Made by a program: the position numbers and the translations under genes. Below are positions 23,601-36,324 of a DNA stretch of 64,000 bases, piece by piece. The notes below the pieces were generated by a model, which did no database searches, had not been told where the DNA came from, and was given only the letters and a program-made list of their open reading frames with translations. Positions within the stretch are counted from its first letter, which is position 1; the number at the start of each line of letters is the position of its first letter. The stretch is from Dendrobium chrysotoxum (lineage: Eukaryota > Streptophyta > Magnoliopsida > Asparagales > Orchidaceae), in NCBI GenBank assembly GCA_019925795.1, contig CM034304.1, forward strand, positions 8,619,471-8,683,470. The letters are read 5' to 3'.

Positions 23601-26600
23601 TTAGATGTTAGCTTGGTTATTTGCTCTCTGGGACTTTTTTAAATCTTAGAAACTCTCCAACATTGTTACTAAGAAATGATTTTTATTTATTATTTTTAGA
23701 GAATGTAAGCATCTGTTTGTTAGGCATGTCTTGTCAAAAGCCAAACACGCCTCTACCCCTTCACTCTAATTCAACATTTAAGCCCAAATGTGAACGAGAG
23801 GAAAAGGAGATTTGATGCTATTGAATGTTCCCACGTTTCAAGAAAGCATTCGAAATATTTGACACAATCACCCACATAAAACTCAAAGCAACAAAGAAGG
23901 AAAACCAGTCCTAAAATCAAAACCCAAACAAGCCTTTCAATTTTGAACCCAAACATGCTTTTAACCCACATACTTAAGCTCATCTTTGAAATCAAATGCG
24001 AATGGAAGAAAGAAAGCTATCCATAAAAAAAAAGGAACTGAAAGAGCCTTTTTTAGCATCGAGATCCTCAAACATAAAACAATTCATAAAGTCCCCAATC
24101 TCCAAAAGCAACTCAAAGAACCTTCCAAACAAAAGCAACATATAAAACTTTCCAATATATAATCCACTACAATCTTTCGATGCAAAATGAATAGCTAATT
24201 TCTTTAACGTGGGGTAGATTCATATAAATTTTCCAACAAGAAGATTTTGTAAAACTTTCTGTCATAAAACATTCGCAAAGCATATTGTAGAACTTCTCAA
24301 TGCAAAATAATTCACAAAGCTTTTTCAACAGATACGACTCGTAAAACTCCCCAACATAAAACAAGCCATAGAATTTTCGACATAAGGTGAATCATAAAGC
24401 TCTTCAACATAAAACGTGTAAGGATTTTCCAACACGAAACACTTTCCGACAACTTCAAAAGCTTACCAATAAGTTTCAAATATAAAACAGCTCTTAGGGC
24501 TTACCAACAAATGTATGATTCAAAAAAATGGGAAATCCGTAACGTACTTCTTTCCAAAATTTCCAAAGAAACCACTTGACTATAAAAATGTATATAAAGT
24601 TCTCCCAATTAATCATGACTCAAAAAGACCAAATATGCACTTGATGTATTGCCATAAAAGAAGCATTAACCTATTCCTCACTTCAAGCACAATACATGTA
24701 TTCAAAGAATGTTAACTTCAGTAGTTCCAATAAGCTCAAAAATCTTTTCCAAAAGTTCAAAGGAAACTATATATAACAACAGGAATGCAATCTCTAATTA
24801 CCATCAATCTTGCTCACCATCATGAAGGAAATGAAGTTCAGAAAAAAAATGCTCTCAACATCCTCATTTGGTCACCCTTTACCACATTTCATTTCAAAAA
24901 CATAAGGAATGAAAGTAGTAGTAGAAAGAGAAAGAGGGGTAGAGAGAGGAAGATGGCAAAATAGAGAAAGAGAATCATCATATATTTTCCAAGACTCCAC
25001 CTTCCAACAATTACCCACCAAACCCATCTTTCCCGCCGCCACATAAAGCATCACAAACCATCTCACATTCATTTTCATCCCAATAGGTCACAAATGCATA
25101 TGTCAAATTTTGCAAAATATCTCAAATCCACTTTCCAATCAACTCATAACTGATAAAATGCATAGGAAGTATATTTAAAAGTTGTAAGTAAAATTATTAA
25201 GCATGTGTCAAATCCCCTCTTATGTTTCTACAAGGCCACCGTGAGAAAATCATGCATACTTGAGAATGAGAACTAAGATTATACTTTTCCAAACCAAGCA
25301 ACAAGCCGATTTGATTTTGGAACCCAACCAAAGTACGATTAAAAGAGAGAAATTTTGATGTATACTTGCTCTCCAAAGCTCAATAGACACTTTAACCAAC
25401 ATAAAGCGAAATATCATTTAGATCTAAAAGAAAACCAACTTACATTTGAAAACCCATGAAAAGTTCTCCCACACCTCTCCAAAGATGTTTTATAAAAGTC
25501 TTATGAATGCCTCCCAAACAGCTCATGAAACTTTTCTACATAAAGAATACAACCTCGCATTTGAACTAAACACTCTCAAAATTGAAACATGAAGCATATG
25601 GAAAATTTGCAACAATACTCATTGCATATCAGTAAAATCTTCATGGCTATATAATCAAAGAGAAACTTGTGGTGAAAACTTTCGCTTGGACTCACACAAT
25701 ATCATTACAAAAGAGAGTTGAGAGCTCGAATATTTAACAGTAAACACAAATTTTGATTCTACAAATTAACTGCAAGTGTTTAGAAGCTCTACGTTGTCTC
25801 TAAGCTACCATGCCAACAACGATTCCAAGAAATGTTTTAACTCAAATTCATAAACTTGCTTTCATGCCAAACATGCTACACTTGCCAAAGTTTTAAAGGC
25901 ATATAGAACTCTCTAAATCAATCATAAAGTAAGTTGTGTGTAAGCATAAGTATGAGGTGAAAGTATATGTGTCACCTAATAAAACTATGGATCTTTATGT
26001 TAAATATGATCTTGTGCTTTTAATATACCATAAGCGATTTACTAGAAGAATATCATGCAATCCTCAATATTTCATTGCCGAGGCGGGATAAGAACAAAAT
26101 ATGACCCATGCTATCAAACAAATGATCTCTCCAAAGATAACTACAATTAAACTCTTGTCATTCAAATGAGATCTATCATACATATACATCACATTGTCTT
26201 GCTAAGGCATTTCATCGAGCAGCTAGTATGCAATGCTACAAAAATCCATGGAACAAATCAATATGAAAACCATGCTTTGTACCCTAAAAGAAAGAAAATT
26301 TATCCACACATTTTGCTAAGTTCACCACCATTCACTTCTAATAAGATGCATATATGAAAATTCGAGAGAAAATTTACTTATTTAAGAATAACTTGAGGTG
26401 TTGTTTCAATCATTCACAAGGTTTGATGAAGTCATATCACTATCTAAAACTCCCCAAGTATTATGCTTTGCGGAGACAATGTTTAGCATCCAAATAGAGC
26501 TTCGATACAGGTAGCCCAATACACCTTTGCACTAAATCCATACAAACTTCTATATCAAACATAAAGCAACAAGAATGACTTTTTCAACAAATGTACCACA

Positions 26601-27524
26601 TAAACTCAATCAAGTGTAAAATATTCAAGATTCACAAGTGTATGTATGCATTTAATCATTAACTATTTTCAAGTTTTGTGAATAAATGAAGAGATATATA
26701 GTGTTGCTTTTACTGCTCTTTGTAGAAATAAATCAAACAAATCCTTCCATTCTTTGTTTCTCAAGAAAATCCTATAATCTCCCTCAATAGGCATTAACAC
26801 AAACACCTCGCGTGCAGATTTTGACAACAAATACCATAACCCCTCATGATCTCTCATGACTTCTACATGAATTCAACTATCATGCTATTTAAATCATAAC
26901 CAAATGCAAACTCCAAGTTCTTGTAGAGAATTGTAAAGCAATTTTTGAAGGCAAAGACGGTTAGTTTTTCTACCAATTAGACCCAAACCAAATGGTAAGG
27001 AAACTAGCATGTGTATATATATGCACATGAGAAAAGTACTCTGATAACAAAGTTCACGTAATGAGGCATGATCTGATGGTGCAATCCATTTATCAAAGCA
27101 AAACTATATAGATCTCCTAAAAAAGAAACAATCTAGGCCATTCTCAAGTAAGAAATTCATCATGTAGGAAATTTGCTTTGAAACAATAGTAATGCAAACT
27201 CACTTTATCCTTTCCGATTATTTCAAAAAGATGAGTGGATGTCATATTTCATTCTCCAAGAAGGAGAAAAAAATCCTTCTGTTACTGATTCCAGTAAGAT
27301 AGAAAAAACAATCTCAATTACCTCTTCTTTAAGTGATACAATCTTTATTTCTTCTCATATCAACAAAGAGGGAAAGAAGAATGTAGATGAAGAAGAAGAT
27401 AGAGAGGGATAGGATGGAGATCAAAAAGACAAGGGAAGAAGAAGAAAGACAAGGATGAGAAGAGATATACCTTACAAATAAAGGAGGACAAGCGGCTAGG
27501 GCTGGGGCCAAGCTGGCGTCGGGT

Positions 27525-27797
27525 TCAGGATGGGAGAAGGAGGTCCGTCTGGGTCTTTCCGCAAGAAAGGGAGACGTAAGAGGGTGAGGTCCGTCTGGGG
27601 TTAGGCGAACTAGGAGTTCCGGCTTCTGTCTGGGTTGCTTCCGTACAAGAGGGAAAAAGAGGAAGGTCAGTCAGGACATCCGAATGGAGGGAGGGATCGT
27701 GAGAGAGGGAGGTTCGGTCTGAGCTCTTGTCTGAATCGAGCCAAGCGGAGATCTTCTCTATCTTTTTTTGAGCAATGCTAATGCCCAAAACCAACAA
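27525..27797 (-). other. Exon-like open block in the U3 of element B 3' LTR
   Basis: Open frame of 90 codons, rich in Ser, Pro, Thr and Asp (for example SDKSSDRTSLSHDPSLHSDV). The C-richness contrasts with the A/T-rich surroundings. It is followed at about 27475 by CAAG and GTATATCTC on the minus strand, which looks like a splice donor. The other LTR has the same block (43300-43031). Element A has a diverged counterpart (about 5500-5890) ending CAAGTAACC. It could be a captured host first exon or 5' UTR. I recognise no protein, and coding is unproven. Confidence 0.3.
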
Positions 27798-28323
27798 AAA
27801 AAAAGAACGAGCTCGAGGGAGGCTATAGTAAATTCATGTTGGAAATGACAAAGGAATCCTACCAATCTCGCCTCTCGCTCCACCCTTTTTTTTAAATCTT
27901 TCCATACCTGCTCGCAGCTAACGGCACGATTTCAGTTGAATCGTGGATCTCGCTCGCAGCCATAAATTTGGTCGCTTGATTTAGAAAATGATTTGAACTA
28001 CTTAGAAAACCAATTTAAATTTCAATTGGAATTAATTCAATCATATTGAATTAAAATCAAGTTCAAAATCAGATGCAATTTGGCTCGGTTCGGGTCAATT
28101 TGGGTTCAGTTTGACTCGACCAAATTTAATTAATGAAATTAAACAAGAACCAATGTAAATCCCATTCGAATCGACCTCGACGAGGTTCAAAAGAAATAAT
28201 CTAGTCTAATAGAAAATAATTGGGTCTAATTTGACTCAATTCAGACTGATTCGAGCTCGAATTGGACTCGACGGAGACAAATTGAGTCGATCGAAGGTGC
28301 TCGAGGGCCTAAGTGTGAAAAAT

Positions 28324-28385
28324 GAGGTCAACAAACAGACCCCCAACAGGTGAGGCGAACAACGAGTGAACCGTACGTGTTGGCG
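28324..28385 (-). promoter_or_regulatory. Interior / 3' LTR junction of element B with inverted repeat
   Basis: GAGGTCAAC at 28324-28332 (LTR terminus) pairs with GTTGACCTC near 28384, with the G-rich stretch (plus ACCCCCAAC) in the loop. This is the same layout as at 5068-5131 in element A. No long purine tract is present, so the plus-strand primer is unclear. Confidence 0.45.
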
Positions 28386-29633
28386 TTGACCTCCCTATCC
28401 CAAAGAAAATGCAACCCTATAACCGACTAGTGGAGTTTTTAAGGAGCGTACAGTCACACAACAATCATGCAACAAATTCTCCACCATGTTATGATGATAC
28501 AATCACACAGTAATCATGCAACTATATGATTATGAGATGATCATTCAATCACACAATCATTAATAATCACACAATAGTCAGATAACCATAGAATTATTAT
28601 ACACTTATGTCACAGCCATCTCATGATCAAATCATGCACTAGTGATGTGATCATGCAGCAACGCATAATCAAGTCATAAAAACCTAACCACATAATATTC
28701 TTATGATCATGCAATAATTGCTAGCTATATAATGATTATCAAAACCCGCGATAGGTGAACAATCATGCGATGACAATTTAGCAGTCGTATAATTATTCAA
28801 TGCAACAATCATTTGATGCCATGCTCACGCAATCATGCAATAGTCATCAAATCATGCAATGATCACAAAGTCAATCAATAATTATTGAGTCATATGATGG
28901 TCACCCAATCATGCAAACATGGTGGGACAGAAGAGGGAAAGAAACCCAGAATTCGCCTAATCAACTCGAAACAGCGAATAAAGGAGGCTCAATGCTCACT
29001 AAACTAACTTGAAATAGTGAGGGAGAGCCAGGGAAAGAAAATCAACTATCTACTTGACCACATCGAAGCAGTAGAGAGGAAGAAAGAGAGAGGGATCTCA
29101 TACTCACATGTACAGAATCAAAACAAAAACATCAGGAACTGAAGAAAATTTAGTGACCATCTAGAATGCATGTCTAAGATAATGTGAGGAGAAAGGAGAT
29201 CCAATAATCACTCGATCAAATCAAAACAGCAAAGGATAACAATCCAAGAGAAGCAAAAAGGATCGCCAAAGAAGGAGGGTAGATCATCTATCTGCCTTAC
29301 CCTATAGTAAGGGTAGAATAGAGAAGAAAGTAAAGGTAAAGGGTCTCACATCCACTTAATCATATCGAAACAGTGAATGTGGGTGACTCGATGTTCAGCT
29401 GATCATATCAAAATAGTGAAATAAAGAGCAGAGGGTAAAGTAAACTAACTATCTGCCTAACCATATCGAAACAGCAGAACAGAAGGTGAAAAGATCTCGC
29501 ATCCACCTAACTATATCAAAATAATGGATGGGGTGACTCAATACTTGCCTGATCATATCGATGCAGTAAATAAAGAAGTCACAAAAACTGATGCCAGCTC
29601 AACTATATTGAAACAGCAAGACAATCAGGAAAA
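28386..29633 (-). repeat. A/T-rich TCATGCAA and CATATCGAAACAG-type degenerate repeats, element B interior
   Basis: Counterpart of 4041-5067 in element A. The part up to about 28930 is built of AATCATGCAA words. The remainder repeats CATATCGAAACAG / CATATCAAAATAG irregularly every 60 bp or so. No conserved reading frame. Confidence 0.6.
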
Positions 29634-29745
29634 GGGTGGTGAGGTATGCCTCCCAGGGACTCTGTAGGGCTCTCTCAACCAAGTAAAGTCTGATGTCTAC
29701 CCGACGTATATGCCTGTAGTAGGACAATCATGAAAAAAACCCACC
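29634..29745 (-). repeat. Single unit of the 105-bp repeat, element B
   Basis: Contains the counterparts of GGGAGGCATA, CTGACAGAG-like and TCTGATGTCTAC landmarks of the 105-bp array of element A, where there are about six units. Only about one unit remains here, showing copy-number change between family members. Confidence 0.75.
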
Positions 29746-30790
29746 CCTGCTCGGTGTATGTGCCTGTAGCAGGGTTCCTACCCGATGCATATGTCTGACG
29801 ATAGGATAAAGGAAAACTCAACAATCACCCGGCGCATATGCCTGCAGTGATAAGAAGAGGAAAAGTCACCTCTGCCCGATGTATGTGCCGGCAGTAGGGT
29901 CCCTACCCGACGCATATGCCGGCAGTAGGATAAAGAAAGAACACTCAACACAATCACCCGACGCATCTGCCTGCAGTAATGTGAAGAGGAAAAAGAAGGT
30001 CACCTCTGCCCAGTGTATGTGCTTGCAGCAGAGTCCCTACTCGGCGCATATGCCTGCAGTAGGATAAAGAAAGAACACTCAACACAATCACCCGATGCAT
30101 ATGCCTACAGTGATGTGAAGAGGAAAGAGTCACCTCTGCCCGGTGTATGTGCCTGCAGCAGAGTCCCTACCCGGCGCATATGCCTGCAGTAGGATAAAGA
30201 CAAAACACTCTACATAATCACCTAGCGCATCTGCCTACTGTGATGTGGAGAGGAAAGGGTCACCTCTGCTCGGTGTATGTGCTTGCAGCAGAGTCCCTAC
30301 CCGGCGCATATGCCTGCAGTAGGATAAAGAAAGAACACTCTACACAATCACCCGGTGCATCTGCCTACTGTGATGTGGAGAGGAAAGGGTCACCTCTGCT
30401 CGGTGTATGTGCCTGCAGCAGAGTCACTACCCAGTGCATATGCCTACAGTAGGATAAAGAAAGAACACTCTATACAACCACCCGGCGCATCTTCCTGTAG
30501 TGATGTGAAGAGGAAAGAGTCACCTCTGCTCGGCGTATGTGCCTGCAGCAGAGTCCCTACCCAACGCATATGCTACAGTAGGATAAAGAAAGAACACTCT
30601 ATACAACCACCCGACACATCTGCCTGCAGTGATGTGAAGAGGAAAGAGTCACCTCTGCTCGACGTATGTGCCTGCAGCAGAGTCCCTACCGACGCATATG
30701 TTTGCAGTAGGATAAAGATGGAAAACTCAACACAATCACTTGGCACATCTGCTTGCAGTGATGTGAAGAGGAAAAGTCACCTCAACACCA
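29746..30790 (-). repeat. Tandem array, 130 bp x about 8, element B interior
   Basis: GTCACCTCTGC landmarks lie at 29865, 29999, 30129, 30259, 30389, 30519 and 30648, with a last variant at 30776. Spacing is 128-134 bp and mostly exactly 130. It is the inverted counterpart of 2741-3425, with about three more units. Open frames across it (for example 30240-30452 and 30355-30819 on the plus strand) are repeat artefacts. Confidence 0.92.
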
Positions 30791-31099
30791 ACCTAACACA
30801 GATCTATGTAGGGATGTGAGGGAGAAATGAAAGGTAAGTGAAAGAAATCCAAGGGAGAAGTTATCTAAGAAACTCCGAGCTAACATTTGGGTTACCACGT
30901 GGTAAAGGATAAATCATCGTGGCCACGAGTATCCAAATGCCGGTGGAATTTCTTAGGCAATACTGACATCACATTAAAAAAGGGAGGAAGTATCAAACTG
31001 ATGCCTCAAGGGATAACACGAAGAGATACATCCTCAGTAGAGTGCGAGAGGGGCAATCTCATTCCAAGTGGGGCAACAACTAGAGCAGCGAGGGGGCAC

Positions 31100-31965
31100 A
31101 CCCGCTACAAAGAATAAAATTATATCAAAGAGAAATGATCATCAAGAAACTATAGTTGTGGACCCATACTAACTGATGAGGACCCTGTAGGAGTGAAAAT
31201 AACATCAACAGATCCATGGGACCTCTCTGGAAGCCAAGAGTCGGGTCCCGATGGCCAAGTATGTAGCATAGGAGACTGGAGGGCTGATTTTCTGCTAGAA
31301 AATCAAAGCTCAAAATGAGGTGCCAGTGACATCTGAGGCACGATGTACTATATCACAAATGGGGAAAAAGATTGAAGCAGCAGGGAAACACACTTGCCAC
31401 CCATGATAACAACTAAGAGTTGGATTAATAATCATCGTAAGATCACAGCGGTAGCACCCACACAAACTAGTGGGACCCTGTAGGAAGTGAGAGTGACCTC
31501 AACTCGTCCATAGAACTACTCTGTCATTTAAGAGTAGGGCATAAATGAGAAATTATGTTGGTAAAGAAGCCAAGGAGCTGAACTTCTATAAGAAGATCAA
31601 AGCTCCTAAAGAAGTGATGCTAACATTTGAGACAAGATGTACTATATCATAACTAGGGAAATAACTCAAGGTAGCGAGGGGACACACTCACCACCGAGGA
31701 TAATAATTATGAATAAGAATAACAATCATCAACAGTTTATAGTGGTAACACCCACACTGACTGGTGGGGCCCTATGAGAGATGAAAGTAATATCGCTACA
31801 CCCATAAGACTGCTCTAGTAGCTGAGACCAGGATATGAATTGGAAAGTGAGTTGTTAATTGAGAGCAGAAGAGGGGGCTGATCTTTCTTTAGAAGAATCA
31901 AAGCCTAAAAGGAAGTGACGTTAGGACCCAGGGTAAGATGTACTACAGCACTAATGAAGACTACT
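31100..31965 (-). repeat. Tandem array, about 300 bp x 3, element B interior
   Basis: GATGTACTA landmarks near 31341, 31637 and 31936, with units of about 297 bp carrying CTTCTAGAAAATCAAAGCTC-like and GGACCCTGTAGGA-like words. Counterpart of 1611-2510 in element A. Confidence 0.8.
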
Positions 31966-32469
31966 GTAGCCACAAAGAATCATAACAATCATGAACACAT
32001 GGTCATCCTTAAAGCGATCACTTAGATGCTTCGAAGGAGAGGAAAAGAAAAGCTTGGGGAATTTGAGCTCTTAGAGAGTATTGCCGGGTTCCACCTGTGA
32101 CAAGGGCAACTGGTTTTGCTCAACCGAGAGCTTTCCTCTTTTTATCTTATTTTTTTTATTTGTTTGTTTGTTTGTTTATTTTTTTTAGTACATGAAAGAA
32201 AGGAAGTGTGCTCAATAGGCACTACTATGAAAGAAGGAAAAGAAACAGGTAAAAGAACTAAACTGAAAACTGTCAACTTGGCCTATCAAGGCCTCCTCTC
32301 AACTGTCTTTGAACTCTGAACTGCATGTCTAGTCATATCCCTTATCTTGCGAGAGAGTGCGAGCTACCACTCCCCCCAGAACTAAGGGGTGTTATGCTAA
32401 CTGCTATCAATCATCACACTGACTGGGGCTTGCATTTATTTGAACAACCTGAGCCACCTTACCTTGAGG
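31966..32469 (-). other. Post-gag non-coding segment of element B
   Basis: Shares sequence with 1181-1610 of element A. It holds a (GTTT)n tract at about 32157-32180. Protease or RT motifs are absent in all frames, so pol was lost or was never present here. Confidence 0.65.
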
Positions 32470-35452
32470 CTACACTAAATCACTATCCTGTAGGTGAATC
32501 TCTCCACTAGTCATAAGGCTTTTCACCCTATCATTGAATACAAAACAATCTTCAAGGATATGCCCAGTATGCCAGTGAATGGGGCAATATAACAGGTGCT
32601 CTGTCAGTCCTTTTTTATTTTTCTTCTTATTAAATGGAAATATTATGATATTATTTTTAACAATGAATTTAAATATTTTTTGTACACTTTCTCTCTTAAA
32701 GGGATATTCCTTATTAAGCCTCTCTTGTAAGGATAACTGACCCTCTGAAGTCTTACGGTGGGGTCTAGCCTGTACTGCTGACTGCCCAGACGTATACGAC
32801 GACTGCGGTAGTACTGAACTGACTATGGGCTTCTTGCCCTTATCTTGTGGCTTATAAGTACTGTGTACCTCCCATCTCGTAGGTGGAGGTGCCCCTAAAG
32901 ACTCCTGACACTGAGGTCTACGCGAAGGTTGATTCTCAACCTTAGGAGGGACTGCATCGGGTATGCTATCCTGCAAACTGATCACCTTTGTTAATAACTT
33001 TTGAAAGGTTCTAATGTTAAAACTCTTCAAGTAAGGAGCTATAGGACCATCTAGATTCTTCAACAGGATTTCTACTGCATGCTGCGCTTGTAACTGGGGC
33101 TCACACAGTAAACTAAGATTCCTCCATCTGACTATATAATCTAGTAGAGTCTCACGGGGCCGCTGCTTGGCCACAACTAACTCTCAAACTGTAACCCGGT
33201 GCTCAGCACTAATAAATCTCTGAATAAAAAGCTATTTTAACTCTGCAAATATACGAACTGAGTCGTTGGGAATGTCCGCGTACCAAGCGAATGCCACCCC
33301 AACTAAACTATTGACGAACAGTCTCAATATCAAAGCATCATTCCCTCCTATGTTGCAACATATGGCCCGATACTGAGCCACATGCTACCTTGGGTTTCCA
33401 AATCCATCAAAAACTCTAGACTTAGAAGGGACAAAACCAGGGGGTAAGGCTCTTGCTCGTACTCAACTGGATAAGGTCTCCCCCTGCTAACTACCTCTCC
33501 AGACTTCCTGGAGAAAATGGCCTGCTCGACCTTCTGGGCAATCAAATCTTGAATCTATCCTGCTGACAACTGAGTTGACAGACTCTAAACTGGGGTAGTG
33601 AAAGTAACTACTATAGGTGCCACTAGAATTGCTCTCTGGACCCTGTCCACTCCCATAGGGTCTGGTGCTACTACAGGTGGTACTACTGGTTCATCCCTGG
33701 ATGTAGTAGGAGTGCCTACGCCCGTAACTTGGGGCATGACCCCAAAGCTGTCAACTGAGCGGTCATTACTGCCATGGCTCTAGCCATCTCTACCATCTGA
33801 GTCTGAAGGTTTAAAACTGTAGCTTCTGTATCAACTGACCTGGGAGATCCACCTACTTTGGCTTCTCCCTGCTCATCATCATCATCAGGCTCTCTCTGCT
33901 CATCTGAAAGGCCTCATTTAGTAATCACACACACTCGATGTACTGGTACATCCTCATCTATATCCTCCTCGAGTGTGTCATCCTCGGAGAAGGTCTGATA
34001 AAGCGCTTCTATATATGGACCCATAGGGGAAGAAATCCTATGGGGGCTAGGAGCTGAAAATGCCTTTGATCTTGAAGGAACAACTGTCTCTAACTGTCCA
34101 AGTGCCTCAACTGACTATACTACTTTGATAAGGGAGTCTACTTGTCATCGTCTCCATACCCATCTTCTACGATGGGACCCAGTGGGAGCAACTGACTGCT
34201 AAGGGGCTATCACAACTGAACCAAGCTGGGGTCTAGGTGGCTCCAACTATTGTCTTTATCCATGACGATGTGGGCGTCATCCATCAACTGGATCAACTAT
34301 CTGTGGTCTAACTGAAGGGATTGAACTAAATGGCTGCCGTGGTGGCTGTCCTCTCCGCCACTGGTACCTCTGCCTCTGCAAGCGAATGGACACCTGAGAA
34401 ATCTGGCAGAGTAACCTGTCCCGACTGACAGGGACTTGACCCCATGCTAAGCAGATAATGCTCCGAATCCTCTGAGAGAGGGTTCGAGCAGCATCATCCC
34501 TAGGTACCCTAGCGCGTGGTAAAGTAGTGGTAATAGGAGGGGCCACCGTAATGCGAGCGACATCCTCCTCATCACCACTATGTGTCAGTGGAGAAAAGTG
34601 TCCTCCCTGAACTACTGCTATCTCAGGGGCAACTATAACATCTGGAGTAGGGGAAACTGTAGCAGGTCGTGGTGCCCACTGCCTGGGGACCACTCTCCTC
34701 TGAACTGGCTCCTGGTGAGCCAATGAATATGCCATCCGCTATCTATCTGCCTTGGATGCAGCTAACCGAAGTCTACGGTTTTTATTCCTCCTAGCCCTTC
34801 TCCCCAGGTCGAAGGTAGAAGACGAAGCAACATCTGAACCCACTGCCTGGGTGACAGGGGGAACAGGGACTACAGGAAGTGTCGGAATCTGCCCAAGGGT
34901 CTCTGGATGAGACAACTGAGCGAAGGCCGAAACCTAACGAGAGGAAGGAGAAGGAGTCTCAGTTTGGGTACCCCTCTTCCTAGAGGAAGAAGGAGGGGGA
35001 ACACAAACATGATCTGCCTCTGTTAGAATAATAGGAGTAACTACTACCTGCCGATGCTGAGGGGCCAAGGAAGTCTGAACAACAGGTAGAACAGGCGTTG
35101 GTCGCCTGACCACTGAATGAGTAGGCTGAACGGGGAGTGGTCTAGGCACTGGCTGCCTAACCACGGGGTGCACTGGCTGCACTGGAATAGGAGTAGGAAG
35201 AGTAGGTGCCTGAGCTATCCGTCGAGCAACTGGATGTTTGAAAGGGTGCATGGTTGCGCAACCTCTCCTCTGAGCAGGAGAGAAGGCAGCAACCTCAGCA
35301 GGGGTCGGCTCGCCAAGAGTGATGAAGGCCAAGTCAGTGAAGGAACCAAAAGTGATTCCTCTAGCAGGAGGACTGGCTAGCAGGGACTCAGGAAGTGTTA
35401 CCCGCGTGTTGGAACCAAAGCTAAAAATAACGTAAGGTACGAAAGAAGCCAT
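32470..35452 (-). pseudogene. gag: gag of element B, about 3 kb, interrupted by stops and frameshifts
   Basis: Reading leftward from 35452. An N-terminal piece (172 codons, MASFVPYVIFSFGS) carries a Pro/Val/Gln-rich linker. A second piece (34735-34277) is basic and Arg-rich. Then comes the region homologous to element A's 268-1038, broken by stops, and the gag domain with RVFDGFGNPR and LVGVAFAWYADIPNDS. The C-terminal piece (33174-32470) has RPRETLLDYIVRWRNLSLLC, the hallmark of plant Ty3/gypsy Gag, and ends with YCPIHWHTGHILEDCFVFND. This last stretch has the C-H-H-C spacing seen at the Gag end of many plant gypsy elements in place of a CCHC knuckle. The -1 frame change at 33440-33444 coincides with that in element A. 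Confidence 0.85.
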
Positions 35453-35780
35453 AGCACTGTCTGCCAGGAAGAATTAAAGAAATTTGAAATGATTAGTAAG
35501 AAACAATGACGTGAGAAGAGGAATGATAGATAGGGGATGGAATGACCTAGAAGGTCAGAAGGAAAAGAAGGAAAACTAGGGGAAACCCTAGCTAAGAAGA
35601 ACGGAATGAAAGAAACATAGCTAAGGGTGAAACCCTAACTAAAAAAAAAAGGAACGATCCTAACTAAGGAAGGACCCTAACTAAGAGTGGGACGGACCTA
35701 ATCTAAGGAGTACCAATTTCAGAGTACACACAAGAAAGAATAATATAGAATCCAAAAATGGAGAGAGAAACTTGTGCCAC
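35453..35780 (-). other. 5' leader of element B
   Basis: Non-coding leader between primer-binding region and gag start. It repeats words of the type AACCCTAGCTAAG / GGAACGATCCTAACTAAGG at about 35580-35700. No open frame of note. Confidence 0.5.
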
Positions 35781-35791
35781 CGTGGTCACCA
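35781..35791 (-). promoter_or_regulatory. Candidate primer-binding site of element B
   Basis: Minus strand TGGTGACCACG begins six bases after the 5' LTR ends. A TGG start close to the LTR is expected of a tRNA primer site, but I cannot match the remainder to a tRNA from memory. Confidence 0.4.
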
Positions 35792-36316
35792 GAAACCTGT
35801 GGACCTCTAAATGGACAAAACATCGCCGCCCCGCGAGGGGAGACAACATTGCCAATGGGAGGGCAGATTAGATCATACATATGATCAACCATTGAGAATA
35901 GCGGCTCTCACCAGCGCACCCCGATGGGTAATAGTATGCACGACCTGATCGGAACAACGGGTTTCCCCCACCTGATACATCAGCTCGAGTGGGGTTTATT
36001 TGATAGTGGGATTCAGTTTCCCACGGGCGCAAGCCCCCGTGGTTAATTACATCTCAAGCCGGGGCATGAGAAGACTCTCGATTAAGGATTCTATATTATA
36101 CTTTCAAGTGGGATTGGCACATAGGTAGAAGACTAGGAAATCCTACTCAAAAGGGAAGAAAGGTTCAACTAGGCTTAGTCAACATACACGGCTCAGATCA
36201 GCATCTAGAGGGAATAAGGCAGTGAGAAGAAACTAAAGAAAAGAAAAATCATGCACTCCAAGCATACAGGAGAGAAGGATGGAGGTGGCATCATCCGTAT
36301 GACGCAGATGGGTAGG

Positions 36317-36324
36317 GTTTATAG
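36317..36324 (-). promoter_or_regulatory. TATA box of element B 5' LTR
   Basis: Minus strand CTATAAAC in ACTATAAACCCTACC, 520 bp from the LTR 3' end, identical in placement to element A. It would drive the genomic transcript. AATAAA follows on the minus strand near 35998 (plus TTTATTTG). Confidence 0.7.

Larger units (their letters stand above)
20111..28333 (-). repeat. 3' LTR of element B (8223 bp)
   Basis: Nearly identical along its length to 35798-43836 (by eye roughly 95% or better, not computed). It carries a segment of nearly 200 bp at about 22272-22470 that is missing from the other LTR. Open frames inside, such as 23771-23995, 24872-25078 and 27525-27797 on the minus strand, have counterparts in the other LTR only because the two are young copies of each other. 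No protein family is recognised. Confidence 0.93.

Noticed and set aside
23771..23995. Small hydrophobic ORF conserved between the two B LTRs (also 39275-39487, and 8748-8930 in A)
   Set aside because: Conservation between B LTRs follows from their common origin. The A counterpart has a different start and an early stop, so there is no evidence of selection on protein.
29746..30820. Series of plus-strand open frames (up to 154 codons) with recurring SRIKKEHSTQS-type peptide
   Set aside because: They are translations of the 130-bp tandem array on the strand opposite to gag. Since 130 is not divisible by three, the frame changes from unit to unit, and the other strand gives equally long frames.
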